DNA from: Scatophagus argus
Lineage: Eukaryota; Chordata; Actinopteri; Scatophagidae
Reading direction: 5' to 3'
NCBI RefSeq assembly: GCF_020382885.2
Contig: NC_058495.1
Location: forward strand, 6,131,627 to 6,195,626
DNA length: 64,000 nt
Shown one piece after another: positions 61,589-64,000 of this stretch. A program made the position numbers and the translations under genes. Under the pieces are notes generated by a model, which worked only from the letters and a program-made list of their open reading frames with translations, was not told the origin of the DNA and searched no databases. The stretch's first letter is position 1, and each line of letters begins with the position of its first letter.

Positions 61589-62427
61589 GAGATGCATGAT
61601 GTAGCACACTGCAAAGAGATGAACAACATAAAAAGCACATATGAAAAAGAGAAGTGAACTGAACTGTATAAAGGCTCTGATCTTGCTCTCTTGTTGCTAC
61701 AGAGCAGATGAAAAAGCACACAGTAAGAAGATTACATCTCGCAGTTCATTTCTGGCACTGTCCGTTTTCTGCACAAAGGACAGCAAAGACAAGGCTCCTG
61801 GGGTGCATACGGCTGAGTGGTGAAGACATCCTCTATTATGCAGATAGCTGTCTGTGTTCACAGCACTGCGGTGTCCTTCAAGAATGAAAATGTGTCGCCA
61901 CAGATGTTAGGATTTCTAGTGCCAAATCAGTGTCCACATACTTTTTTGCACATACGTAGCCATACTCTTCAACAAGAGAAGCTCAAATTAAGCAATATAA
62001 CCACAGTACTTAATGAACTCCACACTGTAGTGAAAGCAGTCCAGTACAGTTTCATTATTCAAGTACATAAATGTAGTGAAGCCAACAGTTCACACAAGTA
62101 CCTAATCCGCTAATGTTCCACACTGTGCCGTTAGCTAGTCAGGTCACTGTTAGCTAGTCAGGTCAGGCTCAGAATGACTTAGAGCCAGCGAGTGTCAGCC
62201 CACGGTCCCCACAGCAGAAACAGCCATTCACCTTAGATATACTGTCGCTACAAGGCAAATACAGAAAGCTGCTGTAGACAATATTCACAGCTGAATAAAT
62301 CTGGAAATAGTTGTTTATTGTGTCCGAGGGAAAGCCTTATGAAATATCATCATTACCTTATAGTCCTTCTAGCTCCTGTCGCCGACTGCAGAGGAGGCAC
62401 TTTTCCGACCAGAACGCGACCGCTCAT
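41100..62427 (-). CDS. nav1: neuron navigator 1, 28 coding exons (short isoform)
   Basis: Microtubule plus-end-associated AAA+ family protein of developing neurons (family knowledge). The exons listed separately sum to 4518 nt, 1505 aa, every junction in phase; human NAV1 is about 1.9k aa and starts further upstream. Layout: Ser/Pro/Lys-rich microtubule-binding half with an EB-binding SxIP motif (SSGIPVKP, exon 4); coiled coils about 710-808 and 912-985; poly-Lys KKKKKKSW before a 9-nt microexon; AAA+ module from about 1065, with Walker A GPSGTGKS (about 1190-1197) and Walker B LVVILDD (about 1255-1261). NAV1 rather than NAV2/3 is shown by VSELRTELWEKERKLTDIRL, LKEKCVDSLVFETLIPKPMM, PCFFLSC and the C-terminus MAMLLKLQEAANYIESPDKE. 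The fish paralogue letter is not determinable. Confidence 0.93.
41303..41500 (-). CDS. nav1: nav1 exon 27
   Basis: VHGQKAVWEDPVEWVRGTLP, WPSAQQDQAKLFHLPPPSIG and SSMESDPL. Confidence 0.95.
41639..41757 (-). CDS. nav1: nav1 exon 26
   Basis: PCFFLSCPVTVDEFRSWFID, LWNHSIIPYLQEGAKDGIK. Start chosen at CCCCAG/GG; a nearer AG at the VTV codons would break the family match. Confidence 0.93.
41923..42119 (-). CDS. nav1: nav1 exon 25
   Basis: MVTFSNNVEPANGFLVRYLH, VLDWVPKLWYHLHTFLEKHS and TSDFLI. Confidence 0.95.
42851..42922 (-). CDS. nav1: nav1 exon 24
   Basis: PYIIGTSNQPVKMIANHGLH LSF, AAA+ core after Walker B. Confidence 0.93.
43008..43162 (-). CDS. nav1: nav1 exon 23: Walker B
   Basis: DLQLYLSNLANQIDRETSTS, EIPLVVILDDIHDPVSISEL and VNGALTCKYHK. 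Confidence 0.95.
43190..43212. repeat. (GA)n microsatellite
   Basis: Purine dinucleotide run on the plus strand in the nav1 intron just upstream (in transcript terms) of exon 23. Confidence 0.85.
43306..43541 (-). CDS. nav1: nav1 exon 22: Walker A
   Basis: LKEKCVDSLVFETLIPKPMM, HRRLVLSGPSGTGKSYLASR and TFNMHRQSCK. GPSGTGKS is the P-loop. Confidence 0.95.
43542..44854 (-). other. nav1 intron 21 (1.3 kb)
   Basis: The stretch 43800-44040 is GC-richer but contains no family-like exon; no repeat class was recognised. Confidence 0.5.
44855..45023 (-). CDS. nav1: nav1 exon 21
   Basis: VYIAKVDPTSSLGLSTDSIY, SYSMGHIKRVLGGEAPETQP and GITVALK. Confidence 0.92.
45491..45586 (-). CDS. nav1: nav1 exon 20: start of AAA+ module
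   Basis: EVKQQDFFVGTVRVNGRMDW, PMLDSAVSQAFK; matches the KQQEFFLG...DWKMLDEAV region of NAV1. Confidence 0.92.
45626..46150. mobile_element. TTAA-flanked non-autonomous DNA transposon (piggyBac-like MITE)
   Basis: Left end TTAACCCTCAGGAGTC (45626-45641) and right end GACTTCAGAGGGTTAA (46135-46150) are near-perfect inverted repeats (13 of 16 pairs). They are bracketed by TTAA, the target duplication of piggyBac (and also Kolobok) elements. The 517-bp interior has no transposase; it is unusually GC/CpG-rich near 45850-45930. It lies in nav1 intron 19, ending 38 bp from the exon 20 acceptor. Confidence 0.75.
46202..46302 (-). CDS. nav1: nav1 exon 19 with NAGNAG acceptor
   Basis: DVHSADSLGLSSQRDDHRVR, VVVCVADLHVFKD. 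The acceptor is CTCAGCAG/ACG; either AG is in frame, so exon starts at 46302 or 46299 add or drop one Ala. Confidence 0.85.
46363..46397. repeat. perfect hairpin-forming inverted repeat
   Basis: TTTTTTAGATTATCA and its exact reverse complement TGATAATCTAAAAAA separated by TCAG. In the nav1 intron about 60 bp before the exon 19 acceptor in transcript terms. Confidence 0.85.
46760..46958 (-). CDS. nav1: nav1 exon 18: coiled-coil end and Ser/Pro linker
   Basis: RTVENLKTENDQLKTGGLSP, SSPRQSVAVQMPKSYSRGLS and EGSSS. Confidence 0.9.
47334..47490 (-). CDS. nav1: nav1 exon 17: coiled coil
   Basis: VVSELRTELWEKERKLTDIR, LEALSSAHRLEQLQDAMTNM; strongly conserved second coiled coil. Confidence 0.92.
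47647..47825 (-). CDS. nav1: nav1 exon 16
   Basis: LRSSFNKAFSKKGSKPSGPY, ADIEEISTPESSAPSSPKVH and a Ser/Thr-rich end. Confidence 0.92.
47826..49096 (-). other. nav1 interval around the 9-nt microexon
   Basis: Two introns (48399-49096 and 47826-48389) flank the microexon. No other exon or repeat was recognised; a T-run lies at about 48520-48532. Confidence 0.5.
48390..48398 (-). CDS. nav1: nav1 9-nt microexon (Val-Phe-Glu)
   Basis: Nine bases GTCTTTGAG flanked by TTTTTATTTTAG and GTGAGTGA, phase 0. They would insert VFE between KSW and LRSSF. Mammalian NAV1 reads KSWVYELRSSF and NAV2 NWVNELRSSF here, so the same three-residue insert exists in the family. Skipping it also keeps frame. Confidence 0.75.
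49097..49218 (-). CDS. nav1: nav1 exon 14: Ser-rich and polylysine
   Basis: LLINRQNSSESISSLTSTAS, HSSMCSLKEQEAKKKKKKSW. The Lys run is an AAG repeat. Donor TGG/GTGAGG. Confidence 0.92.
49320..49431 (-). CDS. nav1: nav1 exon 13: coiled coil
   Basis: DSELTELKETIEILKAKNTE, AQEIIQGALSNPDVTPK. Confidence 0.92.
49861..49944 (-). CDS. nav1: nav1 exon 12: coiled coil
   Basis: ANLVAAFEQSLALMTARLQT LSVSSEQK, 28 codons. Confidence 0.92.
49945..51706 (-). other. nav1 intron 11 (1.8 kb)
   Basis: Contains a TATC/TA-rich low-complexity tract at about 50279-50334 and a short (CA)n at about 51032-51048. No exon recognised. Confidence 0.5.
51707..51784 (-). CDS. nav1: nav1 exon 11: coiled coil
   Basis: QIRKLRRELESSQEKVANLT MQLSAN; heptad-like charged/hydrophobic pattern. 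Confidence 0.92.
52282..52305 (-). CDS. nav1: nav1 exon 10 (24-nt microexon)
   Basis: Eight codons, NEERIQGE, bounded by TCTCTAG and GTAAGG. Aligns with AEERMQSE of NAV1 immediately before QIRKLRREL. Confidence 0.8.
52877..52929 (-). CDS. nav1: nav1 exon 9 (53 nt)
   Basis: VHGSVLSLASNASSNYSS, the conserved NAV block preceding the first coiled coil. Confidence 0.9.
53288..53461 (-). CDS. nav1: nav1 exon 8
   Basis: APIPSGTPKISRSNSIGPPN, NLYGSSPVGSSMSLADRPKS and MMRCGSFREPGDD. Confidence 0.92.
53979..54139 (-). CDS. nav1: nav1 exon 7
   Basis: RYGSSLSESEGSKPGRRHSH, TIVSMTESDSPPQLPSPTRP and APLTNV; RRHSHTI is also in NAV1. Confidence 0.85.
54237..54278 (-). CDS. nav1: nav1 exon 6 (42 nt)
   Basis: LQTDRNTLPKKGL plus split codons. 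Donor is GA/GTACGT, so the junction reads GLERY, one residue more than the GLRY I recall from mammals. Confidence 0.8.
54841..55257 (-). CDS. nav1: nav1 exon 5
   Basis: 417 nt. MLNTKSLGRPPSLAHLDKVN, SNSLDSCVTIQDLPPKVPPY, ARLTPSPAPVLHIDSPSSYT and YPKLSGMHRSMESLPLQMSV. Confidence 0.92.
55628..56384 (-). CDS. nav1: nav1 exon 4 (large, 757 nt)
   Basis: About 252 residues: TAGLQRSRSDAGRD, GASFGYKKPPTATGTATVMT, the SxIP motif in KTPKSSGIPVKP, NSIQYRSLPRPAKSSTLSVI, IDPSLLSLKP and PVNQTDREKEKERAKAKAVG. The SxIP motif in basic Ser/Pro-rich context is the usual EB1-binding signal. Confidence 0.93.
56385..57603 (-). other. nav1 intron between exons 3 and 4 (1.2 kb)
   Basis: AT-rich, no recognised exon or repeat family. 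Confidence 0.5.
57604..57904 (-). CDS. nav1: nav1 exon 3
   Basis: LRTDAEKRSLVESGLSWYSE, ELKKPQSLGQPGSFKKGRNP and VTSPITHTSQSTLKVA. Basic Ser/Pro-rich microtubule-binding region. Confidence 0.92.
57905..59281 (-). other. nav1 intron between exons 2 and 3 (1.4 kb)
   Basis: AT-rich with short A runs; nothing further recognised. Confidence 0.5.
59282..59432 (-). CDS. nav1: nav1 exon 2
   Basis: WDESSSISSGLSD, then SENLSSEEFNASSSLNSLPS and SRRNSSVM. Near-identical in order to the NAV1 N-terminal region. Contains GATGGT repeats coding Asp-Gly. Phase 2 in, phase 0 out. Confidence 0.9.
59433..62356 (-). other. nav1 intron 1 of the short isoform (2.9 kb)
   Basis: Contains (CA)n at about 60031-60048, a CA/CG/CA tract at 61557-61590 and a GC-richer open stretch at about 60180-60402 of unknown nature (see findings). 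Exons of a longer nav1 isoform were not found here. Confidence 0.5.
61557..61590. repeat. alternating purine-pyrimidine tract (CA)n(CG)n(CA)n
   Basis: ACACACACGCGCGCACACAC and further CA units; a Z-DNA-prone sequence. Confidence 0.85.
62357..62427 (-). CDS. nav1: nav1 alternative first coding exon
   Basis: ATG at 62427 opens MSGRVLVGKVPPLQSATGAR and ends TATAAG/GTAATG with two bases over. This is exactly the phase needed by the next exon (AG+T = Ser before WDESSS). An in-frame TGA lies upstream at 62484-62482. The Kozak context is weak (C at -3). Not recalled from human NAV1; inferred from phase, splice site and the CpG-bearing flank. Confidence 0.6.
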
Positions 62428-62459
62428 TTGTGACCGATAACTGGAAAGCACGACTTCAT
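62424..62459 (-). CDS. upstream ORF overlapping the nav1 start
   Basis: ATG at 62459 encodes 11 residues (MKSCFPVIGHK) and stops at a TGA that overlaps the nav1 ATG as ATGA. Such an arrangement could limit or couple translation by termination-reinitiation. Depends on the transcript starting above 62459. Confidence 0.4.
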   Translation of the reverse strand: MKSCFPVIGHK

Positions 62460-62700
62460 TGAACCGTCTGCGTGTAGAGATTCAAACTCATATCATCCGC
62501 AAAGCAGAGACCCCCTTTCGCTCCCACTCAGCGAGCAGAGAGAAGCAGCCTGCCTCTGGCCAGGCAACTCCCCCCTCTCAAAAGAAAAAAAAAAAAAGAC
62601 GAAGAAAAGCAGGGATGAAGAGACCCCGTGGTCCCTCTGTGAGATGAGGAGCGGCTGTCCGGCTGAGCGCTAACCATAACCTCCATTTCTGTGCTGTGGC

Positions 62701-64000
62701 GTAACCAACATGTTAACCTACTGTCTGATTACTGATGAATACACATGGCGGTGGAAGACTACAGTTCTGTAAAAAATAGCAGTTACAGTGTGGCATACCG
62801 GCGTCTTCAATAAAATTAAACTAGTACTCAGTAATGACCCCGTGACTGTCTTACTATTTGGTGAGAAAACAGTCCAAAACCACAAAACTAAAATAGCCTA
62901 AATAAAAATAATTAAACGAAAGGGCAGCAAATGTTTTCAATGAAAAATGGTGATGAAGATTATGAAAACATAGTTGATAAATGACTTCATATCAGCCGAC
63001 TGTAGCAGGGATACTTGTATACACCGCTGAGTAGTTTCATTCAGAATAAAACATAAATCACATTTAATAAAATTTGCAATTTCCAAAGTGACCACGAACA
63101 GAGTGAAGTAAAAAGTAGAATACTTCCCTCTGAAAACTGGTGGAGCCCACAAAAGAAGCCTAAAAAGTGGCATGAAAAGAAAAGACTCAGATAAAATGCA
63201 AGTGTCTCAGATCTGAACTGTAGTAGTAAATGTACTTACATTCCATTGATGATTACATTCTGACATTCCACGATTTATTTGTCATTATACAGGACGAGAC
63301 TGTATAAAAGACTGTATAAACTTCCCAATGCTACACATTAACAAATAAAAACTGTGTACATTAACGAACAAAAATCACATTATCCTCTTAATTCGTTCTC
63401 TCTGTAAGCTATTTGTTTAGCTAAGAAGAATGATGTGAAAGCTGAGCGAAAGTCAGGTTTTCTTGGAAGGTTAGCCAGGCTATGCATTTATCTTAACTTT
63501 GTAAATTGAAAATTTGCCAGACATCAACCAAGCCACAGGAGAGATAGTTCATTAAAGGAGCACTTCACCAATAATAATACCGTAATTTCAATTTGCCCCT
63601 CATGGTAAGAAGATCTCAGCCTATTGAATATAGTGGCTCTGAGGGGAGCTTTCCAGTTTGTAAAAGAAATAACCCTGACTATGTCATCAGGGTTGACTCT
63701 CTGAAAGAGATGCCAGACCAGATCCATTGGTTTTACAATATGGCCCATTTCTGGGGACTGAGAATCTTGCTCTGGTGCTTCCATTTTGGCCATTGTCCTC
63801 ACGACAATTCGTTTGTACTAAGTCTGACAATGTAAGAGATGATGCACTATTTTGGAAAAGCATATCACATATTATCTCACTAGTGTGGATTATTGGTGTG
63901 AGGGGTGTTAGCAAGACGGGCTCTTTGATGACTTTGCCATCCTACATGTAGCAACTTCATAAAAATATTGAAAAGGACCACATATGAAAACAATAAATGC
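62701..64000. other. right-edge non-coding DNA
   Basis: AT-rich. The part from about 63540 to 63950 is GC-richer with an open frame on each strand, but no family resemblance; it may be a repeat copy or an intron of a longer nav1 transcript. Confidence 0.35.

Larger units (their letters stand above)
62350..62700 (-). promoter_or_regulatory. nav1: candidate internal promoter / 5' UTR of short nav1 isoform
   Basis: Locally CpG-containing, GC-richer DNA around the alternative first exon, with no TATA box. An A-rich tract lies at about 62582-62598. Promoter activity is inferred. Confidence 0.35.

Noticed and set aside
1..64000. CRISPR array, bacterial operon or integrated virus
   Set aside because: No regularly spaced repeats, no polymerase, capsid or integrase-like frames; the introns, domains and repeats are those of a fish chromosome.

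Overview
The window is vertebrate nuclear DNA, almost certainly from a ray-finned (teleost) fish. It has multi-exon genes with GT-AG introns, moderately compact introns, abundant microsatellites, and fragments resembling repeats that are common in teleost genomes. All three recognisable protein-coding genes lie on the minus strand, so transcription runs from high to low coordinates.

(1) 1.75-8.55 kb: a complete synaptotagmin of the SYT1/SYT2 type, best called syt2. Eight coding exons join in frame to a 433-residue protein with a luminal N-terminus, a transmembrane segment, a cysteine/lysine-rich juxtamembrane stretch, an acidic linker, C2A and C2B. (2) 8.6-28 kb: about 19 kb without a convincing coding gene. 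It holds diverged interspersed repeats, microsatellites and probably untranslated 5' exons and control elements of syt2. (3) 28.56-37.26 kb: a complete myosin-binding protein H gene (mybph; FnIII-Ig-FnIII-Ig). Its long Pro/Ala/Glu/Lys-rich N-terminal extension is encoded by a first exon plus five small, mutually similar exons, all of phase 1-1. A TATA box lies just upstream. (4) 37.3-41.1 kb: mybph upstream region and the probable nav1 3' UTR. (5) 41.1-62.4 kb: neuron navigator 1 (nav1). Twenty-eight coding exons join in frame to a 1505-residue short isoform starting at an alternative first exon at 62.4 kb. It includes a 9-nt and a 24-nt microexon and ends in the AAA+ ATPase module. Exons of a longer isoform, if present, would lie beyond the right edge. 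(6) 62.5-64 kb: upstream/intronic DNA with no supported gene.

SYT2, MYBPH and NAV1 all map to human 1q32, so the window looks like a compacted piece of that ancestral linkage group. This supports the orthology calls. The genes share no pathway: syt2 is a presynaptic calcium sensor, mybph a thick-filament protein of striated muscle, and nav1 a neuronal microtubule plus-end protein.

Exon boundaries were read by hand from splice signals, reading-frame phase and recalled family sequences. No database search, transcript evidence or folding was available.
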